A stretch of DNA of 64,000 nt from Mycolicibacterium septicum DSM 44393. Its GTDB lineage: Bacteria; Actinomycetota; Actinomycetes; Mycobacteriales; Mycobacteriaceae. The DNA lies in NCBI RefSeq assembly GCF_000455325.1, contig NZ_HG322952.1:1245807-1309806 (forward strand), written 5' to 3'. This document shows, piece after piece, positions 29,501 through 37,506 of this stretch. Below the pieces are notes generated by a model that had not been told where the DNA came from, ran no database searches, and saw only the letters and a list, made by a program, of their open reading frames with translations. Each line of letters begins with the position of its first letter. The stretch's first letter is position 1. The translations under genes were made by a program, and so were the position numbers.

Positions 29501-30478
29501 CTGGGCGGCGGCTGGATCCACGTCGCCAAGGCCACCATCGGCAAGCGTGCCTTCCTCGGCAACTCCGGCATCACCCAGCCGGGCCGCAAGGTGCCCGACG
29601 ACGGCCTGGTGGCGGTGCTGTCGGCCGCGCCGCACAAGGCCAAGGCCGGCTCGTCCTGGCTGGGCAGCCCGCCGGTTCGGCTGCGCCGCAACGCCACCGA
29701 GGCCGATGCGCTGCGTACCTTCCATCCGTCGGTCCGGCTCAAGATCATGCGCTCGGCGGTCGAGACCTGCCGGCTGATCCCGGTGATCGTCACCTTCGCG
29801 ATCGGCGTCGGCGTGCTGGGCGCGATACAGGCGGTGACGATGCGGTTCGGCTTCCTGTGGGCCGCACTGTCGGGAGGTGTCGTGCTGCTGATCGCCGGCC
29901 TGGTGGCCGGAACCATCGCGGTGATCGCGAAGTGGTTGGTGGTCGGCCGGATTCGCGCGGTCGAACATCCGCTGTGGTCGTCGTTCGTGTGGCGCAACGA
30001 GGTGTCGGACACCTTCGTCGAAACCGTCGCCGCACCCTGGTTCGCCCGGGCCGCCAGTGGCACCCCGGTGATGAACCTGTGGCTGCGCGGCTTGGGCGCC
30101 TCGATCGGCCGCGGCGTGTGGTGCGAAACCTACTGGCTGCCCGAAGCCGATCTGGTGGCGCTGGACACCGCCGCCACCGTCAACCGCGGCTGCGTCGTGC
30201 AGACGCACCTGTTCCACGACCGCATCATGCGGTTGGACAGCGTTGTGCTCGAAGAAGGTTCGACGCTGGGGCCGCACTGCGTGGCGCTGCCCGCGGCGCG
30301 GCTGGGTGCCGGCGCCACGGTCGGCCCGGGCTCGCTGGTGATGCGCGGTGACGAGGTGCCGCCGTCGACGCGCTGGCAGGGCAACCCGATCGCGCCGTGG
30401 AACATGTTCGGCAAGAAGCGAGCGGCCGAAAAGTCCGCCGAAAAGTCCGCCAAGAAGACAGAAGACCCCGCCGCGTGA
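26546..30478 (+). CDS. Pls/PosA-family NRPS-like protein
   Basis: A 1310-residue protein. An adenylation domain (about 30-500) shows IIFTSGSTGTPKG, NTYGPTEAT, YRSGDLVR, GRADDQVKVGGRRIELGE and TRTSGKVDRNALP. A carrier domain follows near residue 520-580 (FIALGGGSLSAAQ, phosphopantetheine Ser). The rest alternates membrane helices with left-handed beta-helix hexapeptide repeats, for example GNDATIGARTTLLPGA. This is the Pls/PosA architecture, which makes poly-amino acids such as epsilon-poly-lysine in some bacteria. The product here is unknown. GTG 26546 lies a few bases after a TAGTTT box, so a leaderless transcript is possible. The M1 peptidase start overlaps its stop. Confidence 0.88.
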   Translation: MTAPAGPHEIPPQYVLSPLAPEPRTLVDILHDTARRFPDAPALDDGAVQLTYAELIADVADSVAWLAARGIGRGDRLGIRMPSGSYALYVAILSVLACGAAYVPVDADDPDERAELVFGEANVVGVITEAGLVRGPGSSRGWRAAEPLGRDDAWIIFTSGSTGTPKGVAVTHRSAAAFVDAEARMFLQDNPIGPGDRVLAGLSVAFDASCEEMWLAWRHGACLVPAPRSLVRSGMDLGPWLVSRDITVVSTVPTLAALWPAEALEAVRLLIFGGEACPPELAARLAVDGREVWNTYGPTEATVVACAAPLDGQGPVSIGLPLAGWDLAVVDKDGLPVAIGGVGELVIGGVGLARYLDPDKDAEKYAPMPTLGWNRAYRSGDLVRLEADGLYFQGRADDQVKVGGRRIELGEVDNALVHLPGVSGGAAAVRKTASGTPLLVGYIASTDPDFDLAAARTALSESLPAALVPRLVLLDELPTRTSGKVDRNALPWPPPGDADQDAPQLDGTMGWLAGLWRDVLGTPVEGPEADFIALGGGSLSAAQLVAALRQRYPLVTVADLYDHPRLGSLAGYLDELKAPPQIQIREVKPTPLLTQAAQVALSLPLATLTAMQWVVWLALLNNVAAQTGIVSWAHPLSWWWVLAGFLLFVTPLGRMGIAVLFARMLLSGLEPGTYRRGGPVHLRVWIAERLADASGAENLAGAPWMVYYARALGNSVGKGVDMHSAPPVTGMLKIGHRASVEPEVDLTGHWIDGDLFHVGPVSIGNDATIGARTTLLPGASVGKNADVAPGSAVIGKVKNGQFWKGSPAVKSGKARHPWPDHRPGRAPVWVAVYGVSSLLLAGLPLLALAAGLAVIVWGVHDTASPADALLPALAWTPAAAAVALVTYAALTVIGVRILSVRLSEGYHPVRSRVGWQLWTTERLMDAARNYLFPIYASLLTPWWLRLLGAKVGKDTEISTALFTPKFTEVQDGAFLADDTMVASYELGGGWIHVAKATIGKRAFLGNSGITQPGRKVPDDGLVAVLSAAPHKAKAGSSWLGSPPVRLRRNATEADALRTFHPSVRLKIMRSAVETCRLIPVIVTFAIGVGVLGAIQAVTMRFGFLWAALSGGVVLLIAGLVAGTIAVIAKWLVVGRIRAVEHPLWSSFVWRNEVSDTFVETVAAPWFARAASGTPVMNLWLRGLGASIGRGVWCETYWLPEADLVALDTAATVNRGCVVQTHLFHDRIMRLDSVVLEEGSTLGPHCVALPAARLGAGATVGPGSLVMRGDEVPPSTRWQGNPIAPWNMFGKKRAAEKSAEKSAKKTEDPAA

Positions 30479-31812
30479 CCCGATCGAAGAAGGCTGCAAA
30501 GAAATTGGCGCCCCCACCCGTCATCGACCCGTATCTGCCGCGCAACGGCAACTTCGGGTACCGGGTGTCGCGCTACGAACTCGACCTCGAGTACAAGGTG
30601 GCGATCAACCGGCTGGCGGGGACGGCCACGATCACCGCGGTGACCTTGGCCGCGCTGCGCACCTTCACCCTCGACCTGTCCGACGCCCTGGCGGTGTCGC
30701 GGGTGTCGGTGAACGGCCGCCGCCCGGCCCAGTACCGATGTTCGGGCGGGAAGTTGTCGATCACCCTGTCCTCGGCATTGCCGGCCGGGGCCGCGATGAC
30801 CGTCGTCGTCCGCTACAGCGGAACCCCGCGCCCCATCGAGTCCTATTGGGGTGACGTCGGTTTCGAAGAACTGTCGAACGGGGCCCTGGTGGCCGGCCAG
30901 CCCAACGGGGCGGCTTCCTGGTTCCCGTGCGACGACCATCCCAGCTCGAAGGCGAGCTACCGGATCCAGATCAGCACCGACAGCCCCTACTACGCCCTTG
31001 CCAACGGTGAGTTGATCTCTCGCAAGGCGCGCGCCGGGCACACCGTGTGGACCTACGAGCAGGCCGAACCGACGTCGAGCTACCTGATCACCCTGCAGAT
31101 CGGCCAGTACGAGAGCCAGCGTCTGACCAAGACCCCGGTGCCGATGCACGCCGTGCTGCCGGCCCGGTTGCGCCGCGAGTTCGACCACGACTTCGAGCAC
31201 CAGCCGCAGATGATGAAGCTGTTCATCAAGCTGTTCGGCCCGTACCCGCTCTCCAGTGGCTACACCGTGGTCGTCACCGACGACGATCTCGAGATTCCGC
31301 TGGAGGCCCAGGGCATCTCGATCTTCGGGGCCAACCACTGCGACGGGCACCGCGGCGCCGAACGGCTCATCGCCCACGAACTGGCCCACCAGTGGTTCGG
31401 CAATTCGGTGACGGCGCGGCGCTGGCGCGACATCTGGCTGCACGAGGGTTTCGCCTGCTACGCGGAATGGCTGTGGTCCGAGCACGCCGGCGGCCACACC
31501 GCCGCGGAGTGGGCCGAGCACTATCACGAGCGCCTGCGCGACAAGCCCCAGGATCTCCTGCTGTCCGATCCCGGGCCGGAGGACATGTTCGACGACCGGG
31601 TCTACAAGCGCGGCGCCTTGACCCTGCACGCCCTGCGCACCCGGATCGGTGACCGGAATTTCTTTGCGCTGCTGAGGGATTGGACGGCCCGCTACCGGCA
31701 CAGCACGGCGTTCACCGACGACTTCACCGGGCTGGCCGCCGGCTACACCGACGAGCCGCTGCAACCGCTGTGGCAGGCCTGGCTGTATTCCAAAGAGCTG
31801 CCGGACCTGTGA
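30475..31812 (+). CDS. M1-family metallopeptidase
   Basis: A 445-residue aminopeptidase-N-type zinc peptidase. The N-terminal beta domain begins NGNFGYRVSRYELDLEY. The zinc site is HELAHQWFGNSV with the second Glu in WLHEGFACYAEWLW, and the exopeptidase-type GxMEN is replaced by a shorter AQGISIFG segment. It is compact, lacking the large C-terminal helical domain. GTG 30475 overlaps the NRPS stop (GTGA) and its own stop overlaps the next GTG, so NRPS-like, peptidase and membrane protein form one translationally coupled operon. A role in processing the NRPS product is possible but unproven. Confidence 0.87.
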   Translation: MTRSKKAAKKLAPPPVIDPYLPRNGNFGYRVSRYELDLEYKVAINRLAGTATITAVTLAALRTFTLDLSDALAVSRVSVNGRRPAQYRCSGGKLSITLSSALPAGAAMTVVVRYSGTPRPIESYWGDVGFEELSNGALVAGQPNGAASWFPCDDHPSSKASYRIQISTDSPYYALANGELISRKARAGHTVWTYEQAEPTSSYLITLQIGQYESQRLTKTPVPMHAVLPARLRREFDHDFEHQPQMMKLFIKLFGPYPLSSGYTVVVTDDDLEIPLEAQGISIFGANHCDGHRGAERLIAHELAHQWFGNSVTARRWRDIWLHEGFACYAEWLWSEHAGGHTAAEWAEHYHERLRDKPQDLLLSDPGPEDMFDDRVYKRGALTLHALRTRIGDRNFFALLRDWTARYRHSTAFTDDFTGLAAGYTDEPLQPLWQAWLYSKELPDL

Positions 31813-33059
31813 CCGACGCCGGCGGCGCCCCCGCCACAGGACCCATCACGCGCAGCAGCGTCGCCCGCGTCGGTCTGGCGACGGCGATCAGCGCGTTGTG
31901 CGGTTACGCCGTGCTGTACCTGGCCGCGCGCGATCTCGAGCCCGCCGGCTTCTCGGTCTTCAGCGTGTTCTGGGGCGCGTTCGGCCTGGTGACCGGGGCC
32001 GCCAACGGTCTGTTGCAGGAGGCCACCCGCGAGGTCCGCTCGTCTCGGCACCGGGATCTCAGCGGCGGGCCCACCACCCACCCGATGCGGATCGCCGGGC
32101 TGGTCGGCATCGCCGCGGCCGTGGTGATCGCGGTCAGCTCACCGCTGTGGAGCTCGCACGTGTTCGTCGAGTCACGGGCCCTGAGCGTGGTGCTGCTGAG
32201 CGTCGGGCTGGCCGGATTCTGTCTGCACGCGACACTGCTCGGGATGCTCGCCGGGGTGAACCGCTGGACCGAGTACGGGGCCCTGATGGTCACCGACGCA
32301 GGCATCCGGGTGGCCGTCGCCGCAGCGACGTTCGTGCTCGGCTGGGGGCTGGCGGGGTTCCTGTGGGCCACCGTGGCCGGGGCGGTGGCCTGGCTGATCA
32401 TGCTGATCGCGGCACCCGCCGCGCGCCTGGCGGCTGGGCTGCTGACCGCGGGCAGTCCCGCGACGTTCCTGCGCGGGGCCGCGCATTCGATCGCCGCGGC
32501 CGGCGCCAGCGCGGTCCTGGTGATGGGCTTCCCGGTGCTGCTCAAGGCCACCTCGGGTGATCTGGGTGCGGCCGGTGGTGTGGTGATCCTGGCCGTGACC
32601 CTGACCCGGGCTCCGCTGCTGGTTCCGCTCACCGCGATGCAGGGCAATCTGATCGCGCACTTCGTCGACCAGCGCGACAAACGGCTGCGGGCGCTGCTGG
32701 CCCCGGCTGCCGCAGTGGCCGCACTGGGTGCGGTGGGCGTGGCTGCCGCCGGACTGCTGGGGCCCTGGCTGCTGCGGGTGGGGTTCGGCGACGAGTACCG
32801 GGCCGGCGGCGCCCTGCTGGCCTGGTTGACCGCGGCCGCCGTCGCCATCGCGATGCTCACCCTGACCGGCGCCGCGACCGTCGCTGCCGCCCTGCACCGG
32901 GCCTACGCGCTGGGCTGGATCATCGCCACGGTCGCCGCGGTGGCCCTGCTGTTGCTGCCGCTCGGATTGGAGGAGCGCACCATCATCGCGCTGCTGTGCG
33001 GACCGCTGGTGGGAATCGCGGTTCACCTGGGCGCGCTGGCGAAGCTGGCTCTCAAATGA
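31809..33059 (+). CDS. Polytopic membrane protein (Rv3630-like)
   Basis: A 416-residue, very hydrophobic Ala/Leu/Val-rich protein with roughly twelve predicted helices. It resembles polysaccharide or MOP-type flippases and corresponds by position to Rv3630. No catalytic motif is apparent. GTG 31809 overlaps the M1 peptidase stop (GTGA), so it is translated with that operon. The glycosyltransferase gene begins 24 bp downstream. Placement next to a polyprenyl-phosphate sugar synthase suggests cell-wall glycan export, but this is inference from neighbourhood. Confidence 0.8.
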   Translation: MTDAGGAPATGPITRSSVARVGLATAISALCGYAVLYLAARDLEPAGFSVFSVFWGAFGLVTGAANGLLQEATREVRSSRHRDLSGGPTTHPMRIAGLVGIAAAVVIAVSSPLWSSHVFVESRALSVVLLSVGLAGFCLHATLLGMLAGVNRWTEYGALMVTDAGIRVAVAAATFVLGWGLAGFLWATVAGAVAWLIMLIAAPAARLAAGLLTAGSPATFLRGAAHSIAAAGASAVLVMGFPVLLKATSGDLGAAGGVVILAVTLTRAPLLVPLTAMQGNLIAHFVDQRDKRLRALLAPAAAVAALGAVGVAAAGLLGPWLLRVGFGDEYRAGGALLAWLTAAAVAIAMLTLTGAATVAAALHRAYALGWIIATVAAVALLLLPLGLEERTIIALLCGPLVGIAVHLGALAKLALK

Positions 33060-33083
33060 CCGTGTAGTTTGGTGCCCATCGAC

Positions 33084-33770
33084 ATGCGCTATCAGGACGT
33101 TTGGATCGTCATCCCCGCCTTCAACGAGGCGAGCATCATCGGCGACGTCATCTCCGACGTGCGCTCGGTTTTTCCTAACGTGGTGTGCGTCGACGACGGC
33201 AGCCGCGACGACACAGCGGATGTGGCCTTCGCCGCCGGCGCGCATGTGGTCCCGCATCCGGTGAACCTGGGCCAGGGAGCGGCGATCCAGACCGGGGTGG
33301 AGTACGCCCGCAGCCGGCCCGACGCCCGGGTGTTCGCGACCTTCGACGCAGACGGGCAGCACCAGGTCAAAGACGTGATGCGGATGATCGATCGGCTCGA
33401 CACCGACGATGTCGATCTGGTGGTGGGGACCCGGTTCGCCGGCACGGTCACCCACGTCCCGCCGGTCAAGCGCCTCATCCTGCGTGCCGCGGCGTTTCTC
33501 AGCCCGCAGAGCCGCAGCCTCGGCCTGACCGACGCCCACAACGGACTGCGGGTGTTCAACAGGACCGTCGCCGACGCACTCAACCTGACCATGAACGGCA
33601 TGAGCCATGCCGGCGAATTCATCGCACTGGCCGCTGAACACCATTGGCGGGTCGCTGAGGAGCCGGTCGAGATTCTCTACACCGACTATTCGAAGTCGAA
33701 GGGCCAGCCGCTGCTCAACGGCGTCAACATCGTCTTCGACGGGCTGTTGCGCAGGAGGATGTCCCGGTGA
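33084..33770 (+). CDS. ppgS: Polyprenyl-phosphate glycosyltransferase (PpgS-like)
   Basis: A 228-residue GT2-family enzyme matching Rv3631. That protein is described as polyprenyl-phosphate N-acetylgalactosaminyl synthase, supplying the galactosamine that decorates arabinogalactan. Motifs are WIVIPAFNEASIIGD, CVDDGSRDDT, FDADGQHQ (DxD-type metal site) and VVGTRFAG. It lacks the C-terminal membrane helices of DPM-type synthases, which may be why a small membrane partner follows. ATG 33084 is used; GTG 33072 is also in frame. The next gene overlaps its stop (GTGA, 33767-33770). Confidence 0.85.
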   Translation: MRYQDVWIVIPAFNEASIIGDVISDVRSVFPNVVCVDDGSRDDTADVAFAAGAHVVPHPVNLGQGAAIQTGVEYARSRPDARVFATFDADGQHQVKDVMRMIDRLDTDDVDLVVGTRFAGTVTHVPPVKRLILRAAAFLSPQSRSLGLTDAHNGLRVFNRTVADALNLTMNGMSHAGEFIALAAEHHWRVAEEPVEILYTDYSKSKGQPLLNGVNIVFDGLLRRRMSR

Positions 33771-34108
33771 ACTGGATTCAGGCTCTGCTGATCGTCTCGG
33801 TGCTGGCGCTGTTGGCCTACCTGCTGGGATCACGGCGCAGCGCAAGGTCCAAGGCGTGGGTCAAGGTCGGTTTCGTGCTGTTCGTGGCGGCCGGCATCTA
33901 CGCCATTCTGCGGCCCGACGACACCACGATCCTCGCGAATTGGCTTGGCGTGAAACGCGGTACGGACCTCATGGAGTACGTGCTCATCATCGCGTTCGTG
34001 TTCGTCACGCTGTCGACCTACCTGCGCTTCAAGGACATCGAGCTGCGCTACGCCCGGCTGGCCCGGTCCGTGGCCCTGCAGAACGCGCGAGTTCCGGAAG
34101 ACACCTAG
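33767..34108 (+). CDS. DUF2304 small membrane protein (Rv3632-like)
   Basis: A 113-residue protein with three hydrophobic helices: NWIQALLIVSVLALLAYLLG, VGFVLFVAAGIYAIL and YVLIIAFVFVTLSTYL. These end in the DUF2304 signature RFKDIELRYARLARSVALQNA. Its Rv3632 counterpart is reported to promote PpgS activity, probably as membrane anchor or partner. GTG 33767 overlaps the glycosyltransferase stop, so production is coupled. Its stop converges on the TetR gene with a 4-bp overlap. Confidence 0.86.
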   Translation: MNWIQALLIVSVLALLAYLLGSRRSARSKAWVKVGFVLFVAAGIYAILRPDDTTILANWLGVKRGTDLMEYVLIIAFVFVTLSTYLRFKDIELRYARLARSVALQNARVPEDT

Positions 34109-34686
34109 CGGCTGAACAACGTCGCCAGCATTTCGATCCTGGCGTCCTCCAGCTCGGGCATCGGCAGCACGCGCCGCACCATGGCGGCCCCGTCGAATGT
34201 GTTGATCGCGATGGTCAGCATCACGGCGAAGACGTCTTCGGGGAGCTGATCCATCCCGGGCGCGCCCTTGGCGATTTCGTAGATGCTGGCGATGTACTCG
34301 GCAAGCACCGTCTGCAGTGCGGCCCTGAGCTTTTCGTCGGTGCGCGCCGCCATGAGCAGCTCGTGCCACACGGTGTTGGTGTCACTGCCCGCGATGTCGC
34401 GCAGGATCCTCAACTGCGCCGGCAGCGGCGGCTGCTCGGCGGCGATGTCCGCGCCCAACTTGCTGCCCAGCTCCAGCTGACGCCGTGCCACCTCACGGGC
34501 GGTGGCTGCCATGAAATCGCTCATCGTGGGGAAATGCCGGAACAGCGCGCCGTCGGAAACCTTGGCCCGCTTGGCGATCACCGCCGCCGAGGCCTTGGCG
34601 TAGCCGACCTCGATGATGGTGTCGATGGCGGCGTCGAGTAGTCGTGCGACGGTTTCCTCGCGGCGCTGCTGCTGGGTTCTGGCCAT
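34105..34686 (-). CDS. TetR-family regulator
   Basis: A 193-residue regulator. The N-terminal helix-turn-helix (about 8-55) contains TVARLLDAAIDTIIEVGYAK and KVSDGALFRHFPTMSDFMAA; the rest is the variable ligand-binding helical domain. ATG 34686 (MARTQQQRREE) is chosen over 34719 because the extra residues are not TetR-like and overlap the upstream gene. It directly follows the amidohydrolase gene (stop 34688) on the same strand. A perfect 12-bp palindrome in front of that operon (36491-36502) is its most likely operator. Confidence 0.87.
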   Translation of the reverse strand: MARTQQQRREETVARLLDAAIDTIIEVGYAKASAAVIAKRAKVSDGALFRHFPTMSDFMAATAREVARRQLELGSKLGADIAAEQPPLPAQLRILRDIAGSDTNTVWHELLMAARTDEKLRAALQTVLAEYIASIYEIAKGAPGMDQLPEDVFAVMLTIAINTFDGAAMVRRVLPMPELEDARIEMLATLFSR

Positions 34687-34687
34687 G

Positions 34688-36469
34688 TCAGACCGGCGTA
34701 TGGTCCAGTTTCTCAGCACCGGCCCGCAGGTAGCGTCCTGACTTCACCGACACACCGTAGCCCTCCCGGAACTCACCGTTGCGGAACACCACGGCGCCGT
34801 TGACGGCCGTGGCGACAACGGCGTCGTCGCTGCGGTTGACCATGCGGCTCAACCCGCCGTAGAACGGGACCGATTCCTCGTGATACGCCTCGACCGTGTC
34901 GTTCAGGCCGGCCGGGTCTATCACCACGAAGTCGGCCCGGTCACCTTCGCGCAGCGTGCCGGCCGAGACGCCGAACCAGTCGGCCACCTCGCCGGTCAGG
35001 CGGTGGACGGCGTGCTCGGTGGTCATGAACGGCTTGCCCGCCAATTGGGCGTCGCGCACCCGCTTGAGCAGCTTCACCGAGTAGTTGTAGAACGCCATGT
35101 TGCGCAGGTGCGCACCGGCATCCGAGAAGCCCATGTGCACCGACGGGTCCTTGGCCAGCCGGTCGAGATGCTTGGGACGGTTGTTCGCCACGATGGTCGT
35201 CCAGCGGACATTGCGCTCACCGTTGTCGACGAGCACGTCGAGGAACGCGTCGAGCGGGTGAATGCCGCGCTCGTCGGCGATCTGACCGAAGCTCTTGCCG
35301 ATCAGCGTCTTGTCCGGGCATTCGACGATCGTGGCGTCGTGGAAGTCGCGGTGCCACAAGGTCGGTCCGAGCACGCGGCGGTCGAACGACTTGCGGAACC
35401 GGCGGCGGTACTCCGGGTCGGCCAGCAGCTTGTTGCGCTCGAATTGATCCTTCAGATGCAGGGCTGCGGTACCCGCACCGAACTCTTCGAACACCGGGAG
35501 ATCGATTCCGTCCGAATACAATTCGAACGGCACGGGCAGATGCTGGAAACGCACCTTGGCGCCAAGGACGCGGTTGAGCAGCCGGACGCCCGGCCCCAGC
35601 ACCCGCACCGCACCGGGCGAGGACTTCGCGTCGGCCGAGACGAGCAGGCTCATCCGGACGTCCCGGCGGCGGCCGAACAGGCCGCTGCTCTCCACGAAGA
35701 AGTTCAGCGCCTCATGGATCTTGGCGACGTTCGGCGCGCTCTGCAGCATCCGTCCACGCTTGCGCAGCACCTTGATCAGGCGCCGGCGCTCACGCCAGGT
35801 CGCGAACGTCGACGGCAATGCGCGGGACCGGAAGCGGTCCCCGTCGAGCTTGTCGATCGCCGCGTCCATCCCGGACATGCCGAGCATGCCCGCTTCGAGG
35901 GCCTCGTCCAGCCTGGCCGCCATGGTCTCCAACTCGGCGTCGGTCGGCATGACGCCGCGGGTGGTGGCCCGGTCCAGGCCGAGCACCGAGGCCCGCAGAT
36001 CCGAATGGCCCAGCAGCGACGCGATATTCGGGCCGAGCGGCAGCTCGTCGATGACCTTCACATATTCGGCCGGACCCGACCAGGTCTTGTGCTCCTGCAG
36101 GGCGCCCAGCACGAACTGACGCGGGACCGCCTCGACGCGGCTGAACAGGTCGGCAGCGTCCTCGGTGTCGGAGTAGACCGTCGACAACGAACACATGCCG
36201 AGCAGGACGGTGGTCACGCCGTGACGCACCGATTCCCGCAGGCCCGGATCGAGCAGGATCTCGGCGTCGTAGTGGGTGTGCACGTCGACGAAGCCGGGCA
36301 ACACCCATTTACCGCCGGCGTTGATGACATCCGGGCAGTCTGTCTCGTCAAGGGGTGTGGCCGATACCGCGACCACTACCCCGTCGCGAATTCCCAGCGT
36401 GTGGACCTGCGGCGGGGCGCCGGTGCCGTCGAACCACAGGCCGTTGCGAACGATGACGTCGTAGGACAT
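34688..36469 (-). CDS. N-acyl-D-amino-acid deacylase-type amidohydrolase
   Basis: A 593-residue metal-dependent hydrolase. It opens with the urease/D-aminoacylase beta-barrel sequence VRNGLWFDGTG, followed by the metal-binding LPGFVDVHTHYDAE. Further metal ligands appear in LGHSDLRAS and near LWHRDFHDATI. SFGQIADERGIHPLDAFLDV and GFSDAGAHLRN are typical of the family, and the protein ends in the conserved FVVIDPAGLNDTVEAYH region. It is cytosolic. Possible substrates are N-acyl-D-amino acids or cyclic amides. It heads an operon with the TetR gene and is probably repressed by it through the upstream palindrome. Confidence 0.85.
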   Translation of the reverse strand: MSYDVIVRNGLWFDGTGAPPQVHTLGIRDGVVVAVSATPLDETDCPDVINAGGKWVLPGFVDVHTHYDAEILLDPGLRESVRHGVTTVLLGMCSLSTVYSDTEDAADLFSRVEAVPRQFVLGALQEHKTWSGPAEYVKVIDELPLGPNIASLLGHSDLRASVLGLDRATTRGVMPTDAELETMAARLDEALEAGMLGMSGMDAAIDKLDGDRFRSRALPSTFATWRERRRLIKVLRKRGRMLQSAPNVAKIHEALNFFVESSGLFGRRRDVRMSLLVSADAKSSPGAVRVLGPGVRLLNRVLGAKVRFQHLPVPFELYSDGIDLPVFEEFGAGTAALHLKDQFERNKLLADPEYRRRFRKSFDRRVLGPTLWHRDFHDATIVECPDKTLIGKSFGQIADERGIHPLDAFLDVLVDNGERNVRWTTIVANNRPKHLDRLAKDPSVHMGFSDAGAHLRNMAFYNYSVKLLKRVRDAQLAGKPFMTTEHAVHRLTGEVADWFGVSAGTLREGDRADFVVIDPAGLNDTVEAYHEESVPFYGGLSRMVNRSDDAVVATAVNGAVVFRNGEFREGYGVSVKSGRYLRAGAEKLDHTPV

Positions 36470-36490
36470 GACGCCACGCTAAACGAGAAA

Positions 36491-36502
36491 GTGAGTACTC
36501 AC
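36491..36502. promoter_or_regulatory. Perfect 12-bp palindrome, probable TetR operator
   Basis: GTGAGTACTCAC is a perfect palindrome 21 bp upstream of the amidohydrolase ATG (36469), in the short gap after galE1. Its position across the expected promoter of the amidohydrolase-TetR operon and its TetR-like form suggest autorepression. Confidence 0.6.
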
Positions 36503-36508
36503 AATCTT

Positions 36509-37450
36509 TTAGCGAGAATTACTCCGGAAGTATTCGACCGTCTTGGGGATACCCGCGGCCAGATCCACCTGCGGCCGCCAGCCCAGCACATCCCGGGCCC
36601 GGCGGATGTCGAGCTGGGAACGACGCAGGTCACCGAGCCGCGGCGGGTGAATCTCCGGTTCGTCTGCGGCACCGACGGCCAGGGCGATCGCGGTGTGCAT
36701 CTCGCGGGTCGAGGTCTCCACCCCGGTACCGACATTGAACCGTTGACCGCCGCCGTCCGGCCCGGACGCCTTCACGAAGGCGTCGACCACGTCGTCGACG
36801 TACACGTAGTCACGGGTGTCGGAGCCGTCACCGAAGATCTTGGTGGGCCGCCCGGCCAACAGCGCCTGGGCGAAGATCGCCACCACGCCGGCCTCACCGT
36901 GCGGATCCTGCCGCGGGCCGTACACGTTGGCCGGGGCGATGTGCGAGCAATCCAGGTTGTAGAGATTGCGGAACATGTTGAAGTAGACCTCGCCGGCCAC
37001 CTTGCTCGCCGCGTAGGGCGAGGCCGGATTGGTCGGGGCATCCTCGCCCGTCGGGTAGGACGGCGGGGTGCCGTACACCGAACCGCCCGAGGACGTGTGC
37101 ACCACCTTGCGCACCCCGGCCTGACGGGCCGCCTCGGCCAACCGGACCACGCCCACCACGTTCACCGTGGAGTCCAGTTGCGGATCGTCCACCGACCGCT
37201 TCACCGAGATCTGGGCGGCCAGGTGGAAGATCACCTCAGGCTGGGTGTCCTTGAGCAGGCCCAGCAGGTCCGCGTCCACGATGTCGGCCTTGACGAACTC
37301 GAAGTCCTTGTTGCTGTCGGCGCTCTGCAGGTTGTCGATGCGGCCCGTGCTCAGGTCGTCGATTCCGACGACGCTGTGCCCGTCTGCCAGCAGCCGATCG
37401 ACCAGCGTCGATCCGATGAAACCTGCCGCTCCTGTCACCAGTGTTCGCAC
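36509..37450 (-). CDS. galE1: NAD-dependent sugar epimerase (UDP-glucose 4-epimerase type)
   Basis: A 313-residue extended short-chain dehydrogenase matching Rv3634c (GalE1), which interconverts UDP-glucose and UDP-galactose for arabinogalactan. The Rossmann motif TGAAGFIGS is at the N-terminus, with DDLSTG for NAD selection, HLAAQISVKRSVDDP, the catalytic Ser/Tyr/Lys in HTSSGGSVYG and SPYAASKVAGE, and NVYGPRQDPHGEAGVV. GTG 37450 is used because homologues start at RTLVTGAAG; the longer start at 37504 overlaps the divergent membrane-protein gene. The promoters for both genes must lie in or near the 56-bp gap. Confidence 0.9.
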   Translation of the reverse strand: MRTLVTGAAGFIGSTLVDRLLADGHSVVGIDDLSTGRIDNLQSADSNKDFEFVKADIVDADLLGLLKDTQPEVIFHLAAQISVKRSVDDPQLDSTVNVVGVVRLAEAARQAGVRKVVHTSSGGSVYGTPPSYPTGEDAPTNPASPYAASKVAGEVYFNMFRNLYNLDCSHIAPANVYGPRQDPHGEAGVVAIFAQALLAGRPTKIFGDGSDTRDYVYVDDVVDAFVKASGPDGGGQRFNVGTGVETSTREMHTAIALAVGAADEPEIHPPRLGDLRRSQLDIRRARDVLGWRPQVDLAAGIPKTVEYFRSNSR

Positions 37451-37506
37451 GGCCACACCATACCGACGGCAACTAGGGCCCCGCTGTGTCCGTACAGTCG
37501 GCAAGA

